Both the position numbers and the translations under genes were made by a program. The notes beneath the pieces were generated by a model. It saw only the letters and a list, made by a program, of their open reading frames with translations, did not search any database and was not told where the DNA came from. Of a DNA stretch of 37,120 nucleotides, positions 13,833-23,500 are shown in pieces. Within the stretch, counting starts at the first letter, position 1, and each line of letters starts with the position of its first letter. Source of the stretch: Candidatus Poseidoniaceae archaeon (GTDB lineage Archaea; Thermoplasmatota; Poseidoniia; Poseidoniales; Poseidoniaceae); assembly GCA_938084455.1 (NCBI GenBank), contig CALKDX010000061.1, positions 1 through 37,120 of the forward strand, in the 5' to 3' direction.

Positions 13833-14623
13833 GGACGCCAAAGTTGGCTTGTGCAGGATATTGAACCATCGGCGAGTCCGACCATGTCATCGAGGTCGTC
13901 TTGATCAAATTCTGTCGGCAAATCACCCGAAATGAAGGACCCGACTGAACGTGATTCAATAGCCCAGTACATGACTGAGTCTTCATTGTTCGAATGGCCT
14001 TTGTTTTCAGAATCTTCATGGTCTGCGGGTGAAGTGTAGACGAGGTTCACCAAACCAAGCAGATGACCCGCTTCGTGGATCACAACGCTGTTTTCAACTT
14101 CTTCTGCAGATGGACGTCCAAAGAATCCCTCTGCTTCATCGACAGATTCGCCAAAGATAGCAATCGTCGAAGCATCAACTGCGACACCAAGCACGTTGTC
14201 ATCCTCATAGGTGTTGGAAGGGAAGATGATTTGCCACGTCAAAGTGGAGCCGTCACGGACATCTGCGTCCTTTGTTGTCCAAGCCTTATCGCGCACATCC
14301 TGAGCAGTCCATGTCCCCTCATGTTCAAAATCAGTGTTTGCGAAGACAATTTCAACGCCCCGAGGCTTATCACACACTTGCTCCAATCGTTCAACAAGCA
14401 TATCCGTACTGCTGCTTTCTGGTTTGTGGCCAGTTTCATAATCGACTTCAATCACCAGTTTGGTGTAGGTGCTTCCATCAAGACAAGCAAGAGTTAAGCC
14501 GCCTGGTATGCCTTTTTCATTGAGCAATTCCTCAACAAAGTCAGAACCGCCAAGACATCCTGACATGGCTGGGAGAATCAGCAACGCGAACAGGGCGAAA
14601 CCAAACAATTGTTTTCCCTTCAT
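13829..14623 (-). CDS. Lipoprotein with metzincin-like HExxH zinc protease motif
   Basis: 264 residues. The signal sequence ends in a lipobox, LPAMSGC, with Cys23 as the predicted lipid-anchored residue; the mature protein would be attached to the outside of the membrane. The protease signature HEAGHLLGLVN spans 183-193, so His183 and His187 are zinc ligands and Glu184 the catalytic base. A Met-turn-like SVMYW lies around Met218, with further His at 202 and 210. This resembles metzincins (HExxHxxGxxH/D), but the third-ligand position is Asn193. The start ATG has an excellent GGAGG seven bases upstream. It is the last gene of the giant surface-protein run, 37 bp after a small helical gene, so it could process those proteins or their partners. 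Protease assignment is likely, substrate unknown. Confidence 0.82.
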   Translation of the reverse strand: MKGKQLFGFALFALLILPAMSGCLGGSDFVEELLNEKGIPGGLTLACLDGSTYTKLVIEVDYETGHKPESSSTDMLVERLEQVCDKPRGVEIVFANTDFEHEGTWTAQDVRDKAWTTKDADVRDGSTLTWQIIFPSNTYEDDNVLGVAVDASTIAIFGESVDEAEGFFGRPSAEEVENSVVIHEAGHLLGLVNLVYTSPADHEDSENKGHSNNEDSVMYWAIESRSVGSFISGDLPTEFDQDDLDDMVGLADGSISCTSQLWRP

Positions 14624-14660
14624 GTCAAAGCCTCCATTGCCAACTTTTCAAACCCATGCA

Positions 14661-15113
14661 TCACCAATCTTCTGGAATTTCCAGCGGTGAAAAGAGTTGA
14701 CCTGGACCTTGTGCCCGAGCAAGTTGGGAGCGTGAAAGTGCTTCCCAAGGACGCAACGCCAACAACCCCTCTGCCAAGGTCGCTTCAATCTCGACCAATG
14801 TCACACGAATGAGGGTCGAAAGGATATCCATTCGATCTTCATCAATGATTTTGAATATTTTTTCGAGGTCGAATGTGGCGCTAACATCCCCTTCCGTCCC
14901 TTCTTCAATGGGCCAAGGAGTGGTAATTCGCTCATTGAAAACTTGCCCTGTGGCTTCGATGTGGGCGTCAAGCGAGCGAGAAAGACCGGCGATGTGACGA
15001 CCAACCACAAGACTGACTTCGATCAGCGGCATGCTAAGTTGATTGATGAGATTGACAACTCGCTCTTGCATGGTAACCATGCCTTCGACGGCCGTATCCG
15101 GTGCATCTGACAT
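14661..15113 (-). CDS. Small helical protein of unknown function between surface-protein genes
   Basis: About 150 residues, no signal peptide or membrane helix, likely cytoplasmic and mostly alpha-helical (TMQERVVNLINQLSMPLIEV, then DLEKIFKIIDEDRMDILSTL). The ATG at 15113 is preceded by GAGG at eight bases; this site overlaps the stop codon of the giant surface gene just upstream (10-bp gap), so translation is probably coupled. A GTG two codons earlier is an alternative start. It sits between an 1802-residue surface protein and a lipoprotein protease. A role as a cytoplasmic partner of the surface protein's tail is conceivable but only inferred. No family recognised. Confidence 0.75.
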   Translation of the reverse strand: MSDAPDTAVEGMVTMQERVVNLINQLSMPLIEVSLVVGRHIAGLSRSLDAHIEATGQVFNERITTPWPIEEGTEGDVSATFDLEKIFKIIDEDRMDILSTLIRVTLVEIEATLAEGLLALRPWEALSRSQLARAQGPGQLFSPLEIPEDW

Positions 15114-15123
15114 TGACACAGCC

Positions 15124-18100
15124 TCACTTCATCATGGATTCGACGTATTGCCATCCAAAGTGGTTCCATTGATCTTGTGTCCAACCTTCAGGAAGACCAG
15201 TCGGAGGAAGTGGAGGCGGAGGTCGCTGCTGGGAGGTGGAGGTTTGTGCTGGAGCTGTGACCGGTTCAGTGGCCGCAGGTGTGTTTTGAGCTTGGGAATC
15301 TCCCAAGAACACATCGGGTACATTCTTGGCCTGATTGAGGTCCTCTAACACAGATTCTGCTTCGTCTGTCACACCACCTTCAAGCTCTTCGACTTTCATT
15401 TTTCGAGTCATAACAAGCATCCACATGGCAAATGAAAGTGAAACGATTGCGACGAGGTAGAGAACGATGGCAAAGGTGCTCTCAGATGCTTGTTGAGCAA
15501 GTGCGTCGCCATCACGCACCGTTTCCCCCTTGACAATCAATGGATCTACAGTTCGGCGGTCCATTTCGACTTCATCCACGAGAACAAGAACACGGTATTC
15601 CACTGTTTCCCCGGGGCTAACATCGGCTATTGTCGGCAATTGTGTTTCCGTTAGACCGCCCGCTGATGCAACGACATCGCTTCTTGCTACTTCTGCCCAA
15701 AAGCCACCTTCAACAGCGCGCTGTAGGACAAAAGCGACATCGCCCTTGCCGCCTTGGTTGAGAACCATGACATTGAGGTTGACTGCTAAGCCTTCAACTG
15801 GGGAAGGATTGCTCCATGACAATCGTGTGTCCTTATGACTAAAATCCACGGATGGTCCAACAAGCGCCAACGGCCATGAGGCAATCGGCGTGTTGATCGA
15901 GTTGTCGATTGTATCAAATGGATTGCCAGCAGCGTCAGAGCCGGATACCCAGACATCAACGACATAGGACGGCAACAGGACAGTGGCTCCAGAATCTGTG
16001 AGATCGAGGGCCCCTGTCCAGAAGAATTGGTCGCCAAACGGTGTTGTCTCTGGGAGGGGGACGCTGCCACGCGAAATTTCTGCCTCACCTGCTCGAACCC
16101 TGTAGTGGAGAACTGCCGGTTCGTCGAGGTCGAATCCATAGTCGTCAATGGTTTCGAGCATCACCAGCAAGTCGCCTGCTTCACCGATTGAGAGCGGTGA
16201 ACCTGAGGAGACTTCCTCGAGCGAAATGGCTGCAATTGTTGGTCGCGTGCTGTCAACCGCAAGGCGAACACGAGGAATGATTTGCGTTTCGTCCATCGCC
16301 AAACCAGGTAGATCGTCCATATCCAAACGGAGATCGAGCTGACCGGAACGAACGGATGGGACCAACAGGTCGAGGCTGAATTCGCCGGCTTCCCTTGTCG
16401 ATGTTCGCCAAATATGGTCATAATCCCCAAACACGACATCAAAGGCGCCTGCTGGAGCAGGGGTTTCATCCTCCGAGAAGAGGACTCGACCGCTGACGCG
16501 GAGGGCTTGTCCAGCACCGATGAGCGTTTCCTTGAAATCGTCATTGTAATGATTTGTCCCGTCGCGAAGTTCGACTGCTCGTATGTGACCGTCCATCGTG
16601 TCGAATCTGAAGTCATTGTCCAGGCTCCATGCATCATTGCCCAATCCTGCTTTGGCTTCGAAACATGGCGTGACCTCCCCTTCATTGCATGGTAAATCAG
16701 TCACCAGGATTTTAGGGATCACTTGATTTTCTCCGTTGGTATCGAAACTCTCAGGGAACGTCCAAGTCAATTGGAACCGTGCGAGAATCTTGATGATGCT
16801 GTTGTTGTTTTCGTCAAGTGAGACCGAGGAATACAAATTGGAAACAGCTATGTTGTTTGAGCCAGATTCCATGACGGCTTGGGGCTCACCGTTTTCGTCA
16901 GCCATGAGGGAGATGAACACCGAAGTATCATCGTCGTCATAATCTCCGCCAAGAGCGAGTTGGACATACTGGATATCTTGCCAACCATTGCGATCGGAGA
17001 GAACAATTTGAGCGGAGTACGGAATACCAGGGTGCAAAGCAGCTTGGTCATCGTGGCCTAAAATGGTAGAATTATCCAAATCCAATTGCGGTTCAAATTC
17101 GACGCGGATTTTGTAAGTCCCCAAATCATTGTTCCAATCAGGTTGTGTTTCGCCAGGGGCGTAACCACAGGGCTGACTTGAGTCTGGACACACAGGTCCA
17201 CGACCCATTGCAACAGCATTGTTTTGTGCGTCTTTTCCTGTGACGTAATAGGACACGCGTTGCCCATGGGTGAGCATTGAATCATCAATGAGTCCTTGGA
17301 AGATGTTAAGGCCACCTGCTTGAATCTCAGGAGAGGACAGCGTCTTCAATTCATATTCATCTTCATTAGGCAGTCCGTCAAAGTTGTAATCGCTGCAACC
17401 AATCGCCGAACTTGCTTTGCATCCAATCCAGTAATGCAGAGTGATTTGGTTTGGTGGGTCAACCGAATCTTGAATGACAACGCTGAGAGACTGACCTCCT
17501 GGTGCAGGCGGTCCAGCGTGGCGTTCTTCACCATCACCGGGGGTTGATGAAAGGACAAGTGGTGAATTTCCATCCAACACCAAACGCATCGAATTGTAAC
17601 CGGGGTTAGCATAAGTGGATCCGTTCGGTAAATCTGTGGCTATGACGTAGAACACCATTCCACCGGGGGCAGATTCCACAGGTGAGGTGAAGGTGATGTT
17701 GTACCTTCCAAATGCAGGATTTTGCTCTGTGGCCAAGACGACAGGTTCGCCAATCGGATCTCCATCATAGGTTACATTTTGCCCAATAATGGTCAAGTTG
17801 AACTGTCCGGCAAGGGGGGATAGTTGTGAATTTTGGAAGTGTATACCTCCTGTGAAGGTGAGGTTGAAACCACCTCGAACCCAATCGAGGTTGTACAGTT
17901 CTCTGGTGCCTTCTTCATAGATACGAAGCCCATCGAGTTGGATGTCATTTTCCACAACCAAATCAAGGGATGGCGTTTCCCAAGCGGCAACGGCCAGTCC
18001 GAGGGCATCTTCAACCGAAATCAAGGCTTGTGTTCCCGATTCATCATCCCAACTCCAATCGATGGTCATCGGCATCCGAATTGAAACAACACCCAATGCA

Positions 18101-20532
18101 TCCGTGGTCGAGGTGCAATTTGCCGCGTCAAAGACGACAATTCCACCACCATCGCTGACAACAGAACAAGCATCACCGCGTTCCCATGAGAATGCAGGAT
18201 TCTCACCGTAGGAATTGCTCAGCGCCACCAAGGCATCGGTGACGTAGTCAACATCATCGCCAGGTGCAACGCGTGTGATGAGATTGCGATAGACACCATC
18301 AGGGGCGACCATGCCGCCCTCTAGTGAAGCATCAACTGCCCGGGTTTGCATCTTGTAAGCAATATCGATGTTGGAAATTTTCACCCTTCCTGAACTCGCT
18401 GCTTTGACTGCAATTGGGATCAAAACATCGCCTTCGCCATTATCAGGGACTGCCGCATTGAACGCTGCGATCAATGTGGGTGCAAACTTCACATCCACCG
18501 AGACGACGGATTCATCGCTTGCCTCAACAGCAGATTCATTGAGGAAAAGCAGGGATTCCCAATCCCAAACTAAGTCGTTACCAACGTCAAGTTGAGGCCG
18601 GTCGGGATAGCCCTCTTCGTACTCAAGGAGCATTGTATCAATCATCGGCGTTACAGAAGGGTCGCTTGTTGACATGCTCACAGCATATCGAACGATTGAA
18701 CCAGCTTCATCGGCAGAGAAACTAACTTCTTGGCCGTTGACTGCAGGCAACCATGTGGACCCATTGTCGTTGGATACCTGAACTTGGAGGGATGTGCCAA
18801 CCGGTGTTGTTGAAACCCACTGTGGCCGGACCTTTCCGACCTTTGTACCGACCGTTAACGGGTCTGATGTCCATGAACCACTGGCGACGTAGGTCGTTGC
18901 CATCTCGACATCGACCCACCAAGAAACTGCTGTTGAACCGATGAGTTGAGCTTTCCACACGAGGTTGTTTCCGGGATAGGCAAAGTGAATGGTTTCATTG
19001 GAAACGACAGATTCCCAGTGAGTTCCATTATCTGCAGAGATCCAATAATCAACTCGGTCACCTGTGGAGGCGGCGGACCAGTAGGTCTGCATGTTAGCTG
19101 CGACGATGTTTTCGCTGGAAGTGGTCACTGGACCGTACCATGTGGTCGTGCCGGGAGCAGGTGTTGTTTCGTATTGCCAACCAGTACCATATTCACGATA
19201 ATACAGGGTAGAGGAGGACCAAGTTGAATATCCACAGTCAACGGTTACGAAGTGATTTCCATCGTACTGCAAGCCATATCCAAGGGCTGAAATCAAGCGG
19301 GTTCCAAGTTGAGGGACGAGGGAGGTCGAGGACCCGGAAATGGACCAGGCTTCGAGTTGATCTTTGTCTTGGCTCGTCGAACCTTTTTGACATCGCATGA
19401 AGAACGTGGTGTCATTCACTTCGAGGCCACGCACTTGCTGTCCTGTTTTACCACATTCGAACGATGAACCTGAGGAGGAGGAATACGAATACATGTTCGA
19501 ACCACGCGTGTATTGTCCATCAGCGGCATCAGAGAAGGTGTAGGGGACAATCCGTCGCTGGGTGTTATGAACAATCCAAACTTCTTCTGTTGTGCGATCA
19601 TAGGCAATAGCAGTGTAGTCCGAATATTGTGGAGACACATCATACGTATCGAGGCAAACCCACGTATCGTCCCGAGAAATATCCATTTCCACAACACGGT
19701 GATATTGTGTCGGGGCAGAGGCACTGTAGTGATAGCGATATCCTGACAGAATTGCGAACATTCGTTCGTCGTCTGTGACCGCCCAATCACGGAATCCATA
19801 CGAACCGTAGTAGGTGCTCGGGTGAAGGAAATTGATGTTGCAAGAACCTTCATCGAGGTGCAAGGTGGATTCCCTCGTGAGGTTGTTTGGGTAGAGTCGT
19901 TGGACGATGTTATTGAAATTCGATGAACTCCAAGTGGACATGAACACCCAATCGTGGTGTTGAAGAATGGCTCCTTGGGACTGTTTCATCAACGCAGTAC
20001 TTGTTTTTAGGGTCTGCTGGGAGAACCGGCTTTCGGTGGCGTTCGAGGTGTGCGGCTGCCGGAGCGCATAGGAACCATTGTCCAGCCAAGCATCGGAATT
20101 AGGATCTGTAATTTCGTCGTAACCATGCGAGAAGAAGGCCTCAGTGGTGTTCTCGAAGGCGAGGCTGAGGTCACCGCTACGTGCATCGCTGGAGGAAGGT
20201 TGACCTGCCATCCAATCTGATCGATCGTCATCGAGAATTTGTGACCAACCGGTTGCTGATGCCCCTGAAAGGGTCATGGTGACATCGGTAATTTTTGCCC
20301 CCCTTGGCAAGGCGATTTCCGCGCCTGCGTCGGGATTTCCACCTTGATACAGGGCAACATATTCTGTTGAGCCATCGGCGAATTCGTAGACGTGGCGAGC
20401 GACGCCTGACGCCTCGGCGGGTTCCACCACGACATCTGCAAGAGGTGACATTGGTGAGAGCACCATGATGGCAAAAAGCATGAACATCACGCCGCGCCCG
20501 GATGAAATGTTGTCATGCATGACGCTTCCCAT
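15124..20532 (-). CDS. Giant anchored surface protein with C-terminal TM helix and Pro/Trp-rich tail
   Basis: 1802 residues. The signal peptide is GVMFMLFAIMVLSPMSPLAD. The N-terminal 450-residue region after it has repeated aromatic/Ser/Thr beta strands (TYDVSPQYSDYTAIAYD, EVWIVHNTQRRIVPYTF) that may form a beta-propeller. The middle consists of many Ig-like beta-sandwich segments; one calcium-loop-like element, NYDFDGLPNEDEYELK, is seen. A TM helix (FAIVLYLVAIVSLSFAMWML) lies near 1685-1705. The cytoplasmic tail of about 95 residues is Pro/Gln-rich and ends with GLPEGWTQDQWNHFGWQY. It is 57 bp after the even larger calcium-repeat gene and 10 bp before a small helical gene. Likely an S-layer-like or adhesion protein. 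A second Met at 20520 is a possible start. Confidence 0.88.
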   Translation of the reverse strand: MGSVMHDNISSGRGVMFMLFAIMVLSPMSPLADVVVEPAEASGVARHVYEFADGSTEYVALYQGGNPDAGAEIALPRGAKITDVTMTLSGASATGWSQILDDDRSDWMAGQPSSSDARSGDLSLAFENTTEAFFSHGYDEITDPNSDAWLDNGSYALRQPHTSNATESRFSQQTLKTSTALMKQSQGAILQHHDWVFMSTWSSSNFNNIVQRLYPNNLTRESTLHLDEGSCNINFLHPSTYYGSYGFRDWAVTDDERMFAILSGYRYHYSASAPTQYHRVVEMDISRDDTWVCLDTYDVSPQYSDYTAIAYDRTTEEVWIVHNTQRRIVPYTFSDAADGQYTRGSNMYSYSSSSGSSFECGKTGQQVRGLEVNDTTFFMRCQKGSTSQDKDQLEAWSISGSSTSLVPQLGTRLISALGYGLQYDGNHFVTVDCGYSTWSSSTLYYREYGTGWQYETTPAPGTTTWYGPVTTSSENIVAANMQTYWSAASTGDRVDYWISADNGTHWESVVSNETIHFAYPGNNLVWKAQLIGSTAVSWWVDVEMATTYVASGSWTSDPLTVGTKVGKVRPQWVSTTPVGTSLQVQVSNDNGSTWLPAVNGQEVSFSADEAGSIVRYAVSMSTSDPSVTPMIDTMLLEYEEGYPDRPQLDVGNDLVWDWESLLFLNESAVEASDESVVSVDVKFAPTLIAAFNAAVPDNGEGDVLIPIAVKAASSGRVKISNIDIAYKMQTRAVDASLEGGMVAPDGVYRNLITRVAPGDDVDYVTDALVALSNSYGENPAFSWERGDACSVVSDGGGIVVFDAANCTSTTDALGVVSIRMPMTIDWSWDDESGTQALISVEDALGLAVAAWETPSLDLVVENDIQLDGLRIYEEGTRELYNLDWVRGGFNLTFTGGIHFQNSQLSPLAGQFNLTIIGQNVTYDGDPIGEPVVLATEQNPAFGRYNITFTSPVESAPGGMVFYVIATDLPNGSTYANPGYNSMRLVLDGNSPLVLSSTPGDGEERHAGPPAPGGQSLSVVIQDSVDPPNQITLHYWIGCKASSAIGCSDYNFDGLPNEDEYELKTLSSPEIQAGGLNIFQGLIDDSMLTHGQRVSYYVTGKDAQNNAVAMGRGPVCPDSSQPCGYAPGETQPDWNNDLGTYKIRVEFEPQLDLDNSTILGHDDQAALHPGIPYSAQIVLSDRNGWQDIQYVQLALGGDYDDDDTSVFISLMADENGEPQAVMESGSNNIAVSNLYSSVSLDENNNSIIKILARFQLTWTFPESFDTNGENQVIPKILVTDLPCNEGEVTPCFEAKAGLGNDAWSLDNDFRFDTMDGHIRAVELRDGTNHYNDDFKETLIGAGQALRVSGRVLFSEDETPAPAGAFDVVFGDYDHIWRTSTREAGEFSLDLLVPSVRSGQLDLRLDMDDLPGLAMDETQIIPRVRLAVDSTRPTIAAISLEEVSSGSPLSIGEAGDLLVMLETIDDYGFDLDEPAVLHYRVRAGEAEISRGSVPLPETTPFGDQFFWTGALDLTDSGATVLLPSYVVDVWVSGSDAAGNPFDTIDNSINTPIASWPLALVGPSVDFSHKDTRLSWSNPSPVEGLAVNLNVMVLNQGGKGDVAFVLQRAVEGGFWAEVARSDVVASAGGLTETQLPTIADVSPGETVEYRVLVLVDEVEMDRRTVDPLIVKGETVRDGDALAQQASESTFAIVLYLVAIVSLSFAMWMLVMTRKMKVEELEGGVTDEAESVLEDLNQAKNVPDVFLGDSQAQNTPAATEPVTAPAQTSTSQQRPPPPLPPTGLPEGWTQDQWNHFGWQYVESMMK

Positions 20533-20589
20533 GCGTGGGCACAGGAGAGGGAGGCTTTAGACAATACGCCGTCGTGTCAGTCGGCTTCA

Positions 20590-23500
20590 TCAGCCAGTTT
20601 GACGTGAATCATAACGAATCGGAGAGGAATCGCCCCGAACCCCGTCTTCTTCATCGTCGCGAACTTCGAACCAGTCCACCATCCAATCACCATCGGTATC
20701 CCAGTTGGTCGGATCTGTTCCCTCAGCAATGTGATCGTTGTCGTAATCCAAAAGATACCAGCCATACTCATGTTCACCAACAGCACGAACCGGCGCTGTG
20801 AATGGCGAACCAGAGTAGTATATCTCCCATGCATCGGTCCAATTTCCGGCCAGATGGACCTCATCATCACCCGCATCAAGAACAAGGAAATTAGAGTCCT
20901 TGTCATCAACAATGTAGGCAAAACGGATGTCATTGGAGAAGGATTTGTCCATCTTTAGATAATTTTCCGAACTGGAACCTGTTTCATCGAGGCCCAGCAT
21001 GGCAGCTCTGAATTGCCACCATTCTAGGACAATTTCGCCGTCATAGATGAGGCCACTCAAGCGAACTGCATTTGGTGATGAGAATTCACTGTCCGTTACG
21101 GCATAGAATTCTTGGAAATTGGTGTACGGTTCATAGACACAACCTGCTCCGCTGCAATCCCAATTTCCATCTTGATCAGGGTCCAGATTCGCATCCAAAG
21201 GATCTGCTGGGTCCAATGTGAACCAGGTGTAGGTCAAGTCTGGACGGCTGAGAATACCATCAGCGCCTTGTTGTGAAAGTGGCAAGCAAGAATTCGTATC
21301 GGTGTCGCATTGACCTCCTGTCGCAGCATCAATCCAAACCACTCGGATTTGAAGGAATGAACTGAAGTTGTCATTTGATTCGTTCCAAGCCTTGGCATAC
21401 TCATACCAATCGGGTATCATGTCGCCATCTGTGTCGTTATCGCTCGGGTTAATCCCGTACTTGAACACCTCACGACCGTCAGAGAGATTGAAATCTCTGT
21501 CGTGAGCAACAACAGCACCATTAGAGATTGTGGTTGTGTACGAGATGCTGTCACCGTCTGAATCATTGAGGTCTGGACGAGTATCGTTATCCCATTCCAT
21601 CCAATTGGTGAACGGCAAGTCACCGATGCCTGGTTGGACAATGGAAGAAGATGGCGTGAACACGCGCCCATCCCATGTGCCTTGGCCAGCAGGTATGTCG
21701 AACGCAGAGCGGTCGTACCATCCATCCCGGTCACCGTCGTAAGCCACATCCCAAGGATTGATTGGGTTAGAAGCCCAATGGTTGATTGTAGATGGGTCTT
21801 CCATCCCATACACGGCATAGCAGAATTCCCAACCATCAGGTATCCCGTCGCCATCAGAATCTGCGCTTGTTGGATCGGCGACTCCGATGAGGGTCCGGTT
21901 GAAATTGTCGAAATTGTTCTGGTTAATCTTGGTCATCCTTGCCGCACTTTCCGGGGACTTTTCGATGAAATCATCGTAGAGGGCATCTTTTGCTTGAACG
22001 AGAGTCATACCGGTTTCTTCCATGTAAGCTGACATGGCGTCTTCGCCGAAATCAATGATGCCTAAAGCTGCAGGAACGGTGGTTCGTTCGCTGTATTTGC
22101 CCCAGGTTCTTGACTCCCATTCGCGTAAATTCGTGAATTGTTCTTCTTCGCTGATCGAGCCGTCGTTATTGCAATCGAAGCTGTCCCCGTCCGTGTCAAG
22201 ATTGACGTCATTGTCAATCAGGGGGTTCATGCTCCAGCGATTTTGATCAAGGTCCCATTCTGTAAACCAATATTCGAATCCATCGTACATTCCATCGTCG
22301 TCCGTGTCCGGGTTGGTCGGATCCGTCATGCCCAAAAGAATAGAGATAATTGCATTGGGCGGTTCGCCTTGCTGCCACCCATTGAAGTCTGTGAGCAACC
22401 GCTTGCCTCTGGTTTCTTTTGTGATCAGGATGTTAAACACCCGTTGTGCTTTTTCCGAGGCTTGCTGGGCATCGCCGTCAATGTGGAGGAGTGGTGCGTC
22501 GCTGGGTTGATCAATGCCGTTATCGGGATTGGTGGTCGCTAAAGCAAATTCCTGTGCATCGATGAGTCCGTCTTCATCACCATCGAAATTACCATCCCCA
22601 GCAACGAGTGGATTCAAGGTCCATGTCTCGGCTGAAAGGTTCCAAGCAGTAAACAGATGCTCAATTCCGTCAATCATACCATCTCCGTCCGTATCGACGT
22701 TGTTTGGATCCGAAGTCCAGCCACTGATGTTAATCTGTTCTTGCGTCAAGAAAGAGCCGAACGATTCTGTTGTCGAGATGCTTGGCCACTGTTGAAGCGC
22801 AAATGCCGATCCGACCGTGGTGACAAACCATTGAGGAGAGGAACGATTGGCGTCGGTCTCGCTGTATTCGGGGGCAATGGCGTTGTACTCTTCCCAATTC
22901 GCCATCCCGTCTTCATCTGCGTCCTGCCAGCGATCGCTTGCATCAAGCGGGTTCAGAGTCCATGCATCGGCTAGAATGTCCCATCGAGCAAACCAAATCT
23001 CCCATCCATCAGGCATCCCATCGTTGTCGGAATCCGCATTGAGTGGGTCCGCTGCACCCTTGCTAGTGAGTGGTTGTGGTGCAGTAACTGCTCCGGAGGC
23101 ACGCTCGCCAAAGGTGCCTTCTGGCGCCCCGTAGTCACCGATATTTTGGAATAAGTCAGTGCTGAAACCGTCTGGGAGTGGTTGACCAGTCAGGGTTGTG
23201 TTGGTGCTGAACAAGTCAGAACGAACGTGGAATTCAAGCCAGTTGACGAAGGCCTCGTTCTCTTCAAGAACGCCATCTCGGTCGATGTCATAGCCGTCCC
23301 CGTCTGGGTTTTCAAATAAATCCGAACCGTTGAGTGGGTTCACGCCTCTCCGCGACGGGTCCCAGTCACAGGCTCCGTCTGACTCCCACCCGTCTGGCAA
23401 GGAATCACCGTCAGAGTCGACGTTGTTTGGATCTGCAGTGGACCAAGATTCTGCCGCCTCCGCAGTTTCCCCGTGAGTTTCGAGCAACAGGCCTTCCATT

